A DNA stretch of 64,000 nucleotides from SHXR01 sp046160305 (GTDB lineage Bacteria; Pseudomonadota; Gammaproteobacteria; Burkholderiales; SG8-39), in assembly GCA_046160305.1 (NCBI GenBank), contig JBJXGX010000176.1, positions 18,643 to 82,642 of the forward strand. The letters run 5' to 3'. The position numbers and the translations under genes were made by a program. Each line of letters begins with the position of its first letter. Within the stretch, counting starts at the first letter, position 1. The notes under the pieces are model-generated. The model ran no database searches, had not been told where the DNA came from, and was given only the letters and a program-made list of their open reading frames with translations. Below, in pieces: positions 1 to 9,207 of this stretch.

Positions 1-706
1 ACTCGATCAGGACGGCGCCGTGCCGGATCTCCGCGGCGAATGGGTGATTGCCGCCATAGCCGCGCTGCGTCGAATAAGCCAGGGCGAGGAGAAATCCTTC
101 GTCGCCTCGTGCCAGGTTTTGCAGCCGGAGTGATCGGCACGCCGGAAATTCAAGCGGATCACGCGTCAGGTCCGGTGGCTGCGAGGACGCGTCTGCGGTG
201 CGGGCCGATTCGATCAATCCTTCATCGCCGAGCAGCGCGGTCACCGCCGGCGTCGGCGTGCAGGTTGCTGCCGCCTCGGGCGCGGGCGGCACCTCGTGGG
301 ATTGCTGGAGAGAGAAATCGAGCAGGCGTTGCGTGTAGTCGTGACTCGCCCCGAGAATCTGACCACCCGGCAGGTCCTTGAAGGTTGCCGAGATGCGTCG
401 GGCGATGCGCATCGCCGATGTGTCGATCGGCAGCGCTCCCCCGAACCGGGGCAGCGTGGTCCGATACGCGCGGACAAGAAAGATCGCCTCGACCAGATCC
501 CCGGACGCCTGCTTGATGGCAAGTGCCGCCAATGTGCGGTCGAAGAGGGCGCCTTCGGTCATCACCCGATCCACCGCGAAGCGAAGCTGCGATTCGATCT
601 GCTCGATCGTCAATTCGGGGATCGCGGGGTTACCGCGACGCTGTTCCTCAAGCAGGTGTGCGGAATTGAGAATCGCCTCTTCGCCACCTTTGACCGGTAC
701 ATACAT
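1..706 (-). CDS. phnI: C-P lyase subunit PhnI, 3' end outside window
   Basis: PhnI is a core subunit of the carbon-phosphorus lyase complex (PhnGHIJ) that uses alkylphosphonates as phosphorus source; it attaches the phosphonate to ATP with loss of adenine. The frame opens at an ATG at 704-706 and reads without stop to the window edge, giving 235 N-terminal residues of a protein usually near 360. The start MYVPVKGGEEAI, the stretch ALAIKQASGDLVEAIFLVRA and the motif RRISATFKDLPGGQ are typical of the family. The start lies 4 nt after the phnH stop, so phnG-phnH-phnI form one minus-strand operon. PhnJ and later genes would lie to the left of the window. Confidence 0.93.
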   Translation of the reverse strand, partial: MYVPVKGGEEAILNSAHLLEEQRRGNPAIPELTIEQIESQLRFAVDRVMTEGALFDRTLAALAIKQASGDLVEAIFLVRAYRTTLPRFGGALPIDTSAMRIARRISATFKDLPGGQILGASHDYTQRLLDFSLQQSHEVPPAPEAAATCTPTPAVTALLGDEGLIESARTADASSQPPDLTRDPLEFPACRSLRLQNLARGDEGFLLALAYSTQRGYGGNHPFAAEIRHGAVLIE

Positions 707-710
707 TGCG

Positions 711-1334
711 TTACGCCGCCACGATGTGCGTGGTCCGCGGCAGGCCGCAGAGCGCGCGGCCATTGGTGAACACGAGATCCACTCCCGCGGGAAATCGATG
801 GTGATTGACCGTCCACTGGGCAAGGAATGTTGCAGGGAAGGAGGGATCGTTCGCTCGAAAGGCGCCCAACCGGATTGTTCCGTCGATGCCCGGGCCGCGT
901 GCAGCCCAGTTCTTCGCGCCGTCGAGCGATGTGACCGAGACATACACGGTTGTCGAATGCTCGGGGGCGTCGTCCGTGCCGACTGCGAAACTGCCAAGCT
1001 CAGGGACCGCATCGTCGCTGCCGATAAACGCGAACGACGCATCCCGCGGATCCCGCACCCGCGGGGCACCGGTGTGGAACCGAATAAAGCTCTCGACGGC
1101 ATTGCTACGCAGGCTCGGACTCAACCAGATCGACGTATCCCGATCGAGCAAGGTCAACATGATCGCGGCCATCGCGTCGTCAAGACCGCGCGGTGCGTCG
1201 TGTTCGGCGCGGACGTCCCGCACCGTTCCGGGTCGGGCGAAGGCATCCAACAGGGCCCTGAACGTTGCCTGCGCTGCGAAAACGGGACGCTCGAATCCTG
1301 TTGCAACCGTGGCGAGATCGGGTGCCGCGATCAT
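711..1334 (-). CDS. phnH: C-P lyase subunit PhnH
   Basis: PhnH is a homodimeric structural subunit of the C-P lyase core complex. The 207-residue product has normal length and family features: an N-terminal segment with FRALLDAFARPGTV, a middle LLDRDTSIWLSP, and the C-terminal pattern GPGIDG followed by FPAGVDLVF and CGLPRTT. The ATG overlaps the phnG stop as ATGA at 1331-1334, which implies translational coupling. phnI starts 4 nt downstream. Expression is probably under Pho control, but no Pho box was identified in the sequence. Confidence 0.95.
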   Translation of the reverse strand: MIAAPDLATVATGFERPVFAAQATFRALLDAFARPGTVRDVRAEHDAPRGLDDAMAAIMLTLLDRDTSIWLSPSLRSNAVESFIRFHTGAPRVRDPRDASFAFIGSDDAVPELGSFAVGTDDAPEHSTTVYVSVTSLDGAKNWAARGPGIDGTIRLGAFRANDPSFPATFLAQWTVNHHRFPAGVDLVFTNGRALCGLPRTTHIVAA

Positions 1335-1819
1335 TGCGATCGCACCATCGTGAAGAACTCGGCGCGCGTGGCGGCTGCCTTCCGTGCTTCTGTTGCATCG
1401 CGGGAGCGCAGGGCCTCTGCCAACGGGCGGATGACCTGAATGTCGATCACAACCGCGGTCTCTGGATCTTGCGCCGCCGCATCGATCATCGCCGCTACTT
1501 CAGCATGTCGATGCGAGCGCCCCGCCACATAGCCGATCCCGACGATTGGGCCCGACGGCGCGATCCATCGCAGCGCGCAACGCGTGACGGTCACTTCGCC
1601 AAGATTGAAGGCGTCGCCCGATCCGCCGATGCGACCACGCACCATCGACAATCCAGTCTCCGGTCGACGCAGCCACTCGACTCGTGGTTTGAGCTGGAGC
1701 GCAGTCCAACGCGCCTCGACCTCCGCGAGCGTCGTTCGTGCGACGATCGCCATGGCGCGCTGGCGTTGGGCAACGGGCGATGCGGAAGGCATTGGATCCG
1801 GATGGGCTAGCGTCGGCAT
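1331..1819 (-). CDS. phnG: C-P lyase subunit PhnG
   Basis: First gene visible in the C-P lyase operon; PhnG is part of the PhnGHIJ core that processes phosphonate-ATP. The 162-residue product shows the family pattern RQRAMAIVARTTLAEVEARW near the N-terminus, RPETGLSMVRGRIGG, and FNLGEVTVTRCALRW in the middle. The start used is the ATG at 1819; an internal ATG ten codons in (1792) is equally plausible because neither has a clear Shine-Dalgarno sequence. No phnF regulator gene lies upstream. The 350 bp before it hold only a gene remnant on the other strand, so regulation is not evident. Confidence 0.93.
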   Translation of the reverse strand: MPTLAHPDPMPSASPVAQRQRAMAIVARTTLAEVEARWTALQLKPRVEWLRRPETGLSMVRGRIGGSGDAFNLGEVTVTRCALRWIAPSGPIVGIGYVAGRSHRHAEVAAMIDAAAQDPETAVVIDIQVIRPLAEALRSRDATEARKAAATRAEFFTMVRSQ

Positions 1820-1955
1820 GAACGTAGGAATGGAATGCTGGTTTCGTGGTCAACTTACGCCGTCAACATGACGGGTCGATTACATGCTGTTCATGGCGGC
1901 TTCTCCGTTTATCGTTATCGCGATAGCGCCACACATGATCGTGAGGGACGAATAA

Positions 1956-2138
1956 CTCGGCACGAAGGACAAGTTCTGGTGTCGTGTTCCGGCGCCGTCG
2001 GGAAGTGTCCAATGGCTGCTCAAGCTGCCGCGTCGGGAACCGGGCAAGGCAGAGCATCTCGCCGAGAAGATTGTTTTCGAGATCGGTTCGCGATCACCTT
2101 TATGGTTGATCGCGGACTCGCAGGATTGGGAATCCTGA
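1956..2138 (+). pseudogene. HipA-like kinase N-terminal remnant
   Basis: A 60-codon open stretch without start codon, bounded by in-frame TAA (1953-1955) and TGA (2136-2138). It reads LGTKDKFW, then W-LLKLPRREPGK, then AEHLAEKIVFEIG. That order resembles the start of HipA-like (phosphatidylinositol-kinase-fold) proteins, where a GTK-KFW motif is followed by a LFK-PR strand and a GEHWAEK helix. After FEIG the similarity stops. This is most likely a truncated relic; the assignment rests on a remembered motif pattern and would need a profile search. The rest of the 1820-2170 gap shows nothing recognisable. Confidence 0.33.
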
Positions 2139-2170
2139 AGGTGTCCTTCGGCGAATAATCGGAGCAGTCC

Positions 2171-3768
2171 ATGAGCTCATTCGGTATCGGTGCGTCGACG
2201 CTCCGGCGTGAAGACCTTCGGCTGCTCACCGGCCAGGGTATGTATAGCGACAATCGCAGCGCGCCGGGACAGACCTACGCTGCGTTCGGGCGCTCGCCGC
2301 AAGCGCATGCCGACGTTGATTCGATCGACGGCGCGCAGTCGCGTGCGATGCCGGGTGTCGTTGGCGTGTTCACGGCGCAGTATCTCCTGGCCGATAAGAT
2401 CAGACCCGTGCCGACGATGCTCGCCGACCGCAAGGGCGGCATCACCAACCGCGACGGCACGCCGTTCGCCGAACCCGGCTGGTTTGCCCTTGCGACAGAC
2501 CGGGTTCGATACGAAGGTGAAGCCGTGGCGATCGTGATCGCAGAGACGCCGTTTGCCGCGCAGGACGCCGCCGAAGCGGTGATCGTGAGCTATCGGGAGC
2601 GTGCGGCCATCGTCGAGGCTGATCGCGCCGACGTTCGCCCCGCCCCGCAACTGCTCGATTACGCCGATCGCGATCGCGCGTACGACTGAGAATGCGGAGA
2701 TTCACCGGCAACCGCGCGGGCGATCATCTGCTTGACGGCGAGCTTGTGCTCGATGCCGCCCGTCGTGTCACGGCGCTGCGCGTGTATTCGACGACCAATC
2801 TGGGCGCGCATTTCACGCCGACGATTCCGTACTCGACGGTCTCGAACATGGAGCGCATTATCTCAAGCCTTTATGCCATTCCGGCGATCCATCTGCATAT
2901 CGAGGGACGGTTCACCAACACGGCGCCGAACAACGTGTGGCGTGGCATCGGCCGGCTCGAGTGCGTCTATACGGTGGAGCGACTGATGGAGCGGGCGGCA
3001 CACGACACCGGAGGCGATCCGGTTGCGCTTCGTCGCATAAACATGGTACTGGCCGCGGCGTTTCCCTGTCGCACCGCGACCGGCGCGTTGTACGACGCCA
3101 GCGATTTTGTCGCGCGATTGGAGGAAGCGGTGAAGATTGCCGATGTGATCGGATTCGCGGCGCGGCGAGCCGCGACAGAAAAGGAGGGCAGATTGCGGGG
3201 TCTCGGATTCGGGCCTTATCTCGAAGGCACCGGCGGATCGCCGGAGGAGCTCGCCGAGGTGCGCGTGTATCCCGATGGCCGTGTCGAGGTGCCGGTCGGC
3301 GGCCAATCATAGGGTCAAAGCCATGAGACCGTCTTTGCGCAAGTGGTCGCCGAGCAGCTCGCCGTTCCGTTCGAGGCGTTACGCATCGTGGCCGGTGACA
3401 CCGACAAAGTAGCCAAGGGCGTGGGGACGTTTGCCTCGCGCTCGATTGTGCGAGCGGGTGCGGCGGCGGTCGAGGTGTGCGAGGTCGAGGTGGACCCAGA
3501 GACCGGGCTTGTGCAGATCGTCGCGATGTCGGTGGTCGATGATTCCGGCCACGCCGTGAATCCGATGGTGGTGTACGGCCAGATGTATGGCGCGGTGGTT
3601 CACGGCATCGGGCAGGCGTTACTCGAGCGCACGGTCGGCGCACCGGCGGCGGTGATTCACGCGATCCTCGATGCGCTACGGCCGCTTGGGGTCAAGCATC
3701 TCGACATGCCGGCGACGCCCGAGACCGTTCCGCGCGCGATCGCGACGGCAAAAGCCACACGCGGCTGA
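2171..3768 (+). pseudogene. CoxL-like molybdenum hydroxylase large subunit, decayed
   Basis: Three frame segments together make a broken xanthine-dehydrogenase/CoxL-family large subunit. 2171-2689 is the N-terminal a/b hammerhead domain (LRREDLRLLTGQG, VRYEGEAVAIVIAETP). After a frame change and the loss of roughly 100 codons, 2692-3312 covers part of the Moco domain (NTAPNNVWRGIGRLE, FPCRTATG). An in-frame TAG at 3310-3312 interrupts GGQS-GQSHETVFAQ where the family has a Gln, so CAG to TAG is the likely lesion. 3343-3768 holds the C-terminal part but has two further gaps: one joins SRSIVRAGAAA to VEVCEVEVDPETG, another removes the segment with the catalytic Glu. An intact homologue lies at 33238-35610. 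Confidence 0.88.
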
Positions 3769-3826
3769 TGCATGGGCTTGCGCGTGTCGTAAAGCGCCAG
3801 ACTTGACGCTTCGAAGAGGCGTCGCC

Positions 3827-4792
3827 ATGAAATCCATCGCCCGACTGAGTGCCGTGTTTCTGTTTGCTGGCGGGTCGCTCGCGCACGCGCAAGCCTGGCC
3901 CAACAAGCCGATCAAATACATCGTCAACTTCGCCGCCGGCGGGACGACCGACATCCTCGCCCGCATGATCGCGCCAAAGCTCGCGGAGGCGCTTGGCCAG
4001 CCGGTGGTGGTGGAGAACAAGCCCGGGCAGGCGGGTTCGATCGGTGCGGCCGAGCTGGCGCGCGCCGCGCCCGATGGCTACACCGTCGGCTCGGGCACGA
4101 TCAGCTCCCATGCGATCAATGTATCGCTCTACTCGAAGCTGCCGTACGACGTGTTCAAGGACTTCGCGCCGATCACGATGATCGCGACCTTGCCTAACAT
4201 GTTGGTCATTCACCCGAGTATTCCGGCGAACAACGTGCAGGAACTGATCACCTTCCTCAAGGCCAATCCGAACAAGCATTCGTTCGGCTCGGCAGGCAAT
4301 GGCACATCGCAGCATATGTCGGGCGAGTTGTTCAAGACCATGACCGGCGTGCAGATGCAGCACATCCCCTACAAGGGCAGCGGCCCGATGATTCCCGATC
4401 TGCTCGGGGGCACGCTCTCGATGAGCTTCGAGAATCTGACCACCGCCTACCCACCGGCAAAACAGGGCAAGCTGAAAGCGCTTGCGGTCACCAGCGCCAA
4501 GCGTTCGTTCATCGCGCCTGAAGTGCCGACACTCGCCGAATCGGGCCTCTCCGGTTACGACATCAGTTCGTGGCAGGCATTCTTCGCGCCCGGTGGCACG
4601 CCCAAGCCAATCGTCGATCGCCTCTATGCCGAGACCGCGAAGGCGCTCAAGGCGCCTGACGTCATCATGCGCCTGCAGGATCTGGGATTGGATGCAGGCG
4701 GCACGACACCAGATGAATTGACCGCCAAGCTGCGCGATGACATCCCCCGGCTGGGCAAGATCGTGCGCGATTCGGGGGCGAAGGTGGACTGA
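3827..4792 (+). CDS. Bug-type tripartite tricarboxylate transporter receptor
   Basis: Periplasmic solute receptor of the Bug (TctC) family, 321 residues, normal length. Residues 1-22 form a signal peptide ending in AHAQA. The mature start WPNKPIKYIVNFAAGG, then TDILARMIAPKLAE and VVENKPGQAG, are the classical Bug ligand-binding loops; PYKGSGPMIPDLLGG follows later. The ATG at 3827 is chosen because the signal peptide begins there; the frame is open further upstream but without Bug sequence. No TctA/TctB membrane subunits are nearby, as is common for orphan Bug receptors in Burkholderiales. The ligand is probably a carboxylate or similar small acid but cannot be assigned. Confidence 0.93.
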   Translation: MKSIARLSAVFLFAGGSLAHAQAWPNKPIKYIVNFAAGGTTDILARMIAPKLAEALGQPVVVENKPGQAGSIGAAELARAAPDGYTVGSGTISSHAINVSLYSKLPYDVFKDFAPITMIATLPNMLVIHPSIPANNVQELITFLKANPNKHSFGSAGNGTSQHMSGELFKTMTGVQMQHIPYKGSGPMIPDLLGGTLSMSFENLTTAYPPAKQGKLKALAVTSAKRSFIAPEVPTLAESGLSGYDISSWQAFFAPGGTPKPIVDRLYAETAKALKAPDVIMRLQDLGLDAGGTTPDELTAKLRDDIPRLGKIVRDSGAKVD

Positions 4793-5047
4793 GCGAAAGG
4801 CGTGTCGCGCTACCCGGCACGCAGTCGATCGCCGCTCGAACCCTCTTGTCAATGTCGCGGGAGGTAGTCGGTCACGTTTCGTTTGGGACCGGTCGATTTC
4901 GGTAGCCCGCAGCCCAATCGCTGTTCGCGCGCTGTACGCGCGTCGAAATTCCTCTAGTATGTTCCCTGCGACCAACTCCGTTGAAATGGAGAGGAAACGC
5001 GTTGCTGCGCGAGCCAACGAACAGGGAGCAATCCCCGGAGGTGGACC

Positions 5048-6205
5048 GTGTCTTTGCCGCGCACGAAAGTTCTCTTGCTTGCCTGTGGCGCATTCGTCCT
5101 CGTTGCAATGGGCGCCCATGCACAGCAGAACGAGATCCACGTCGGGCATATCTCATCGACCACCAATCCGGCGTCGAATGACAACGCCCGCAATCTGAGT
5201 TTCGGATACCAACTTTACTTCGACTTCATCAACGCGAATGGCGGGTTGAACGGCCGCAAGCTTCGGCTGGTCCATCGAGACGACAATCTGAACGCGGGGA
5301 GAATGGTCGAGATCACCCGTGAGCTGATCGCGGATCCCGGCATCATTGCCTTGGTCGGATTCCTCAATACCGCTGGATTGACCGAGATCGCACGGCAGGA
5401 CATTCTCGGCAAGAGTGGAATCGCAATGATCTCGCCACTCCAGGGCAACCGGGAGATCGTCAGTGCCGAGAACATGTTTCCGTTCCGGTCCGGGTACGAG
5501 GTGGAGTTGAGGGCCCTGATCGAGGAAGCGAAGACGACGCATAAGCAGCGTCTGGCGATCGTCTTCATGAATATCGCGTTCGGGCCGAGCCAGGCACGCT
5601 ACGCGGAGCAGGTGGCAAAGGAGTTCGGACTGGGCATCGCCACCTATCTTGGCTATGAGGTGGCGCCCGACAAATCCGAGGCCAGCATTCGCGAGGCCAT
5701 TGTCGAAGTTGAGAAGAGCCGCGCCGATGCCGTACTCCTCGTCGCCGCCGGTCGCGGCGCCTTCGACTTCATCAAGGGTTTGCGCGCAACGCCGGTGGCC
5801 ACTATCCAGATCTACGGGATGTCCGTCCTGCAGGCCAACGACCTGATCAAGTTCTCGGGTTTGGAGGCCGCCAAAGGCGTCATCATCTCGCAGGCCGTTC
5901 CGTACCCATTCTCCGGTGTCCTGCCGGTCACGCGTGAGTTCCTGCGTCTCATGCAGGCGCGCGCGCAGACCGACCAAGCAATCAATTTCCAGACGTTCGA
6001 AGGATTTCTGGGCGCCAAGATCACCGTGGAGGCATTGCGGCGTGCAGGCCCTGTTCCCACGCGCCGCAAAGTAATCGATGCGCCAAAAGGGATGGGAGAG
6101 TTTGATCTGGGCGGGGTCAGCGTCGAGTACACCCCCACTGTCCGGAATGGTTGGCGCGGGGTGGACATGACGATCATCGGGTCGGGGGGGCGCTTGTTCA
6201 AATAG
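5048..6205 (+). CDS. LivK-type ABC transporter substrate-binding protein
   Basis: Periplasmic binding protein of the branched-chain amino-acid/amide family (Peripla_BP_6), 385 residues. A signal peptide ends near MGAHAQQ. The mature part begins EIHVGHISSTTNPASN and contains FDFINANGGLNGRKLRL, the family's hinge motif, and IALVGFLNTAGL. Translation most likely starts at the GTG at 5048: a strong Shine-Dalgarno GGAGG at 5037-5041 sits 6 nt before it. No LivHMGF permease or ATPase genes adjoin, so it is an orphan receptor or sensor. The 255 bp upstream of it contain no gene. Confidence 0.9.
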   Translation: MSLPRTKVLLLACGAFVLVAMGAHAQQNEIHVGHISSTTNPASNDNARNLSFGYQLYFDFINANGGLNGRKLRLVHRDDNLNAGRMVEITRELIADPGIIALVGFLNTAGLTEIARQDILGKSGIAMISPLQGNREIVSAENMFPFRSGYEVELRALIEEAKTTHKQRLAIVFMNIAFGPSQARYAEQVAKEFGLGIATYLGYEVAPDKSEASIREAIVEVEKSRADAVLLVAAGRGAFDFIKGLRATPVATIQIYGMSVLQANDLIKFSGLEAAKGVIISQAVPYPFSGVLPVTREFLRLMQARAQTDQAINFQTFEGFLGAKITVEALRRAGPVPTRRKVIDAPKGMGEFDLGGVSVEYTPTVRNGWRGVDMTIIGSGGRLFK

Positions 6206-6318
6206 GACACGCATCACGCCACGAACCCGTTCGATGCTACGTGGACATCGCCTCGGTAATGCGAAAAGCATGCTGAACGCGGCGGAGCGCATTTGATTGA
6301 AGGGGGCGCATCACACAG

Positions 6319-7407
6319 ATGCATGTCACACTTTGTCCCATGCTCTGGGATGTGTTCTGCCGCGTAGTCGACAACTACGGCGACATCGGCGTGTGCTGGC
6401 GCCTGTCCGCCCAACTTGCCGCGCGCGGCGACACTGTTCGCCTGTGGGTCGATGACCCGACGCCACTTGAATGGATGGCGCCGCAAGGCGCCGCTGGCGT
6501 AACGGTTGCGCGCTGGTCAAGCGATGCTGCATGGCCGGAACCCGGTGACGCAGTGATCGAGGCATTCGGTTGTGAATTGCCGGAGCTCTTCGTGCAGCGA
6601 ATGGCACATCAACACGCGTTTGGACGCCCGCCCGTGTGGATCAATCTCGAATATCTGAGTGCCGAGCCCTACGTCGCGCGCAGCCATCGGCTGGTGTCGC
6701 CGCAACTTGTCGGACCGGGCGCCGGATTACGCAAGCAATTTTTCTATCCCGGATTCACCGCCGACACCGGTGGCCTGTTGCGGGAATCCGATCTCGTATC
6801 ACGACAGTCGCGGTTTGATGCCGCCGCGTGGCGCCAGGCGCACGGTCTCCATGCCAAAGACAGCGAGGGCATCGTTAGTCTTTTCTGCTATGACGGCGCA
6901 CCATTGCGGGACCTGATTGGCGCGCTTGCGTCGCAGCCGACCGTGCTGGTCGCCACGCATGGCATTGCGTCGCGCATGGTGACCGACATGCTGGGCCCCA
7001 CATTGCGCGATGGCGTCTTGCGCGCGCTGCTTATGCCGGCACTCGCGCAGACAGAATTCGATCACCTGCTTTGGTCTTGCGATATCAACTTTGTCCGCGG
7101 CGAAGATTCGTTCGTGCGTGCGCTTTGGGCGGGTCGTCCTTTCGTCTGGCACATCTATCCGCAATCGGACGATGCCCACGCGCGCAAGCTGCATGCGTTC
7201 AACGAGCTCTACTTGCGCGACGCAGCGCCCGAATTCGCCACGCACTATGCCGCGTTATCAAACCGCTGGAACGGTCTTGTGCACGACGCTATCACCATGC
7301 CGGCCGCTACGCCGTGGCTTGACCACGCCGCGCACTGGCGTGAACGACTGCTTGGGCAAACCGACCTCGTCACCCAACTGCGTGCCCTGGCAGCCGTTAC
7401 AGGCTAA
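6319..7407 (+). CDS. earP: EF-P arginine 32 rhamnosyltransferase EarP
   Basis: EarP transfers rhamnose from dTDP-L-rhamnose to Arg32 of elongation factor P, activating it to rescue ribosomes at polyproline stretches. The product (362 residues) has the GT-B signature VVDNYGDIGVCWRL with its two aspartates, AVIEAFGCELPE, the aromatic WINLEYLSAEPY, and the C-terminal nucleotide-sugar site RGEDSFVRALWAGRPF followed by HIYPQ. Family members usually begin close to the WDVFCRVVDNYGD motif, so the ATG at 6340 is a real alternative to 6319. efp follows 93 bp later in the same direction, the usual genetic pairing. dTDP-rhamnose synthesis genes are not in the window. Confidence 0.95.
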   Translation: MHVTLCPMLWDVFCRVVDNYGDIGVCWRLSAQLAARGDTVRLWVDDPTPLEWMAPQGAAGVTVARWSSDAAWPEPGDAVIEAFGCELPELFVQRMAHQHAFGRPPVWINLEYLSAEPYVARSHRLVSPQLVGPGAGLRKQFFYPGFTADTGGLLRESDLVSRQSRFDAAAWRQAHGLHAKDSEGIVSLFCYDGAPLRDLIGALASQPTVLVATHGIASRMVTDMLGPTLRDGVLRALLMPALAQTEFDHLLWSCDINFVRGEDSFVRALWAGRPFVWHIYPQSDDAHARKLHAFNELYLRDAAPEFATHYAALSNRWNGLVHDAITMPAATPWLDHAAHWRERLLGQTDLVTQLRALAAVTG

Positions 7408-7500
7408 AATCCCACGCTTCTATCGGGGAGCGTATCGCGCCGGCCTGCGTTTCAGACGCACGCTCTTTCTCGATATCAACCGTTCGATGATGGAAATACC

Positions 7501-8055
7501 ATGAAGATCGCCCAGGAAATCCGTGCCGGCAACGTAATCATGCAGGGCAAGGACCCGATGGTGGTGCTGCGCACCGAGTACAGCCGCGGCGGCCGCAACG
7601 CGGCCACTGTTCGCATGAAATTGAAGAACCTCTTGTCCAACGGCGGCACCGAAGTCGTGTTCAAGGCCGACGACAAGATGGATCAGGTCATTCTCGAGAA
7701 AAAAGACTGCACGTACTCGTACTTCGCCGATCCGATGTACACCTTCATGGACGAGGAATACAACCAGTTCGAAGTCGAAGCCGAAAACATGGGCGATGCG
7801 CTGAGTTATCTCGAAGACAACATGGCGGTCTCGGTCGTGTTCTACGATGGCCGCGCCATCTCGGTGGAGATTCCGGCGAGCGTCGTGCGCGAAGTCGTGC
7901 AGACCGAACCGGCGGTGAAGGGGGATACGTCGGGCAAGGTGATGAAGAGCGCCAAGCTCGCCACCGGTTTCAATATCCAGGTGCCGCTGTTCGTGCAGAC
8001 CGGCGACAAGATCGAGATCGACACGCGCACCCACGAATATCGCAAGCGGGTGTAG
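7501..8055 (+). CDS. efp: Translation elongation factor P, Arg32 type
   Basis: EF-P (184 residues, normal length) binds between the P and E sites and promotes peptide bonds in proline runs. The N-terminal KOW-like domain runs to about residue 62 and two OB domains follow. The modification loop reads TEYSRGGRNAA, which places an arginine at position 32 rather than the lysine of the EpmA/EpmB type; this matches the EarP gene just upstream. The C-terminus KIEIDTRTHEYRKRV is the standard EF-P ending. A TAAAAT sequence overlaps the earP stop at 7405-7410 and could be a -10 element for efp, but no good -35 accompanies it. Confidence 0.98.
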   Translation: MKIAQEIRAGNVIMQGKDPMVVLRTEYSRGGRNAATVRMKLKNLLSNGGTEVVFKADDKMDQVILEKKDCTYSYFADPMYTFMDEEYNQFEVEAENMGDALSYLEDNMAVSVVFYDGRAISVEIPASVVREVVQTEPAVKGDTSGKVMKSAKLATGFNIQVPLFVQTGDKIEIDTRTHEYRKRV

Positions 8056-8128
8056 GCGGCGCCACAGATTGTCGGTCCGCTTAGGTCGGACGCCAGGTTC
8101 TGCGCGGCGGGTCAGTCCACCCGGCTGA

Positions 8129-9103
8129 TCAGTCCGCCCGCGCGCCCGACTCTTTGACCACGGCCGCCGACTTCTTGATTTCTTCTTGAATGAACGCACC
8201 GAAGCGCTCGGGCGTCGAGGTCACGGGCTCGGCGCCCACGTCCGCGAGGCGCGCCTTCATGTCGGTCGCATCCAATATTTTCACGATTTCGGCATTCAGC
8301 CGTGACACGATCTCGCGCGGCGTTCCCGCAGGCGCGAGCACACCGAAGTAGGAGACGTAATCGAACCCTGGAAGGCCGGCTTCGGCGACCGTCGGTAGTT
8401 CTGGTGTGAGCACCGAGCGCTTGCCGCTGCTCACCGCCAGCGCGCGGACTTTGCCCGCTTTCAATTGAGGCAACACGGTCGACATCACGTTGAACATCAT
8501 CGGAATCTCGCCCGCCAGCACGGCGGTCATCGCCGGCACGCTGCCCTTGTATGCGATGTGACTGATGTCGATGCCGGCCATCGACTTGAAAAGTTGCCCC
8601 GACAAATGTTGCGTGGTGCCGTTGCCGGCCGATCCGAAATTGAGTTGTCCAGGCCGCGCCCTGGCGAGCGCGATCAACTCCTGGACAGAATTGGCCGGAA
8701 CCGATGGATTGACCACCAGGATATTGGCCATCGATGCGATCAGGCTCACCGGCGCGAAATCTTTGATCGGGTCGTATGCGAGCTTGGTGAATAGCGAGAC
8801 ATTGACGGCGTTGACGGTCGAGTACACGAACAACGTATAGCCGTCGGCCGGTGCTCGGGCCACCGTTTCAGCGGCGATGTTGCTGCCTGCTCCGGCGCGA
8901 TTCTCGACGATCAAGGGCTGCCCAAGGTGGTCAGCGAGCTTAGGGCCGATGATCCGAGCGAGCACATCGGCCACCCCCCCTGGCGGGAACCCAACGAGCA
9001 CGCGAATAGGCTTGTTCGGGTAGCTTTGCGCAGTCGCGTTGCCGAGCGAAACGGCCGCCGAAAGCGCGAGCAGCGCACTCCTACACACAGACGCTCTTCT
9101 CAT
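8129..9103 (-). CDS. Bug-type tripartite tricarboxylate transporter receptor
   Basis: Second intact Bug/TctC-family periplasmic receptor, 324 residues. The signal peptide ends at GNATAQS, followed by YPNKPIRVLVGFPPGG, VADVLARIIGPKLAD and VENRAGAGSN. Later features are GSAGNGTTQHLSG, IAYKGSVPAMTAVLAG and the C-terminal domain with APAGTPREIVSRLNAEI. It stands alone on the minus strand between efp (opposite strand) and the amidohydrolase pseudogene to its right. No transporter membrane genes are near. The ligand is unknown. Confidence 0.94.
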   Translation of the reverse strand: MRRASVCRSALLALSAAVSLGNATAQSYPNKPIRVLVGFPPGGVADVLARIIGPKLADHLGQPLIVENRAGAGSNIAAETVARAPADGYTLFVYSTVNAVNVSLFTKLAYDPIKDFAPVSLIASMANILVVNPSVPANSVQELIALARARPGQLNFGSAGNGTTQHLSGQLFKSMAGIDISHIAYKGSVPAMTAVLAGEIPMMFNVMSTVLPQLKAGKVRALAVSSGKRSVLTPELPTVAEAGLPGFDYVSYFGVLAPAGTPREIVSRLNAEIVKILDATDMKARLADVGAEPVTSTPERFGAFIQEEIKKSAAVVKESGARAD

Positions 9104-9207
9104 TTGTCCTCCTCAGTAACGTTAAGCGACAATTACATTCCGCCCCCACGTACGAACTGCCCAAAGCCATTCGCCACTCGGAACGGCGCATCCGGTACCG
9201 ACGCATC

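Noticed and set aside
378..1439. Plus-strand open frame across phnI-phnH
   Set aside because: Lies opposite three recognised phn genes; an expected by-product of high GC.
3692..5149. Long minus-strand open frame (485 codons) opposite the Bug gene
   Set aside because: It is an antisense shadow of a well-supported Bug receptor in GC-rich DNA; its translation is Arg/His-rich with no family motifs.
5153..6292. Minus-strand open frame opposite the LivK-type receptor
   Set aside because: Antisense of a gene with signal peptide and clear family motifs; no domain recognisable in the antisense product.
7405..7410. -10 promoter element for efp
   Set aside because: TAAAAT is a fair match but it overlaps the earP stop and no -35 at proper spacing could be seen, so it is not listed as a feature.
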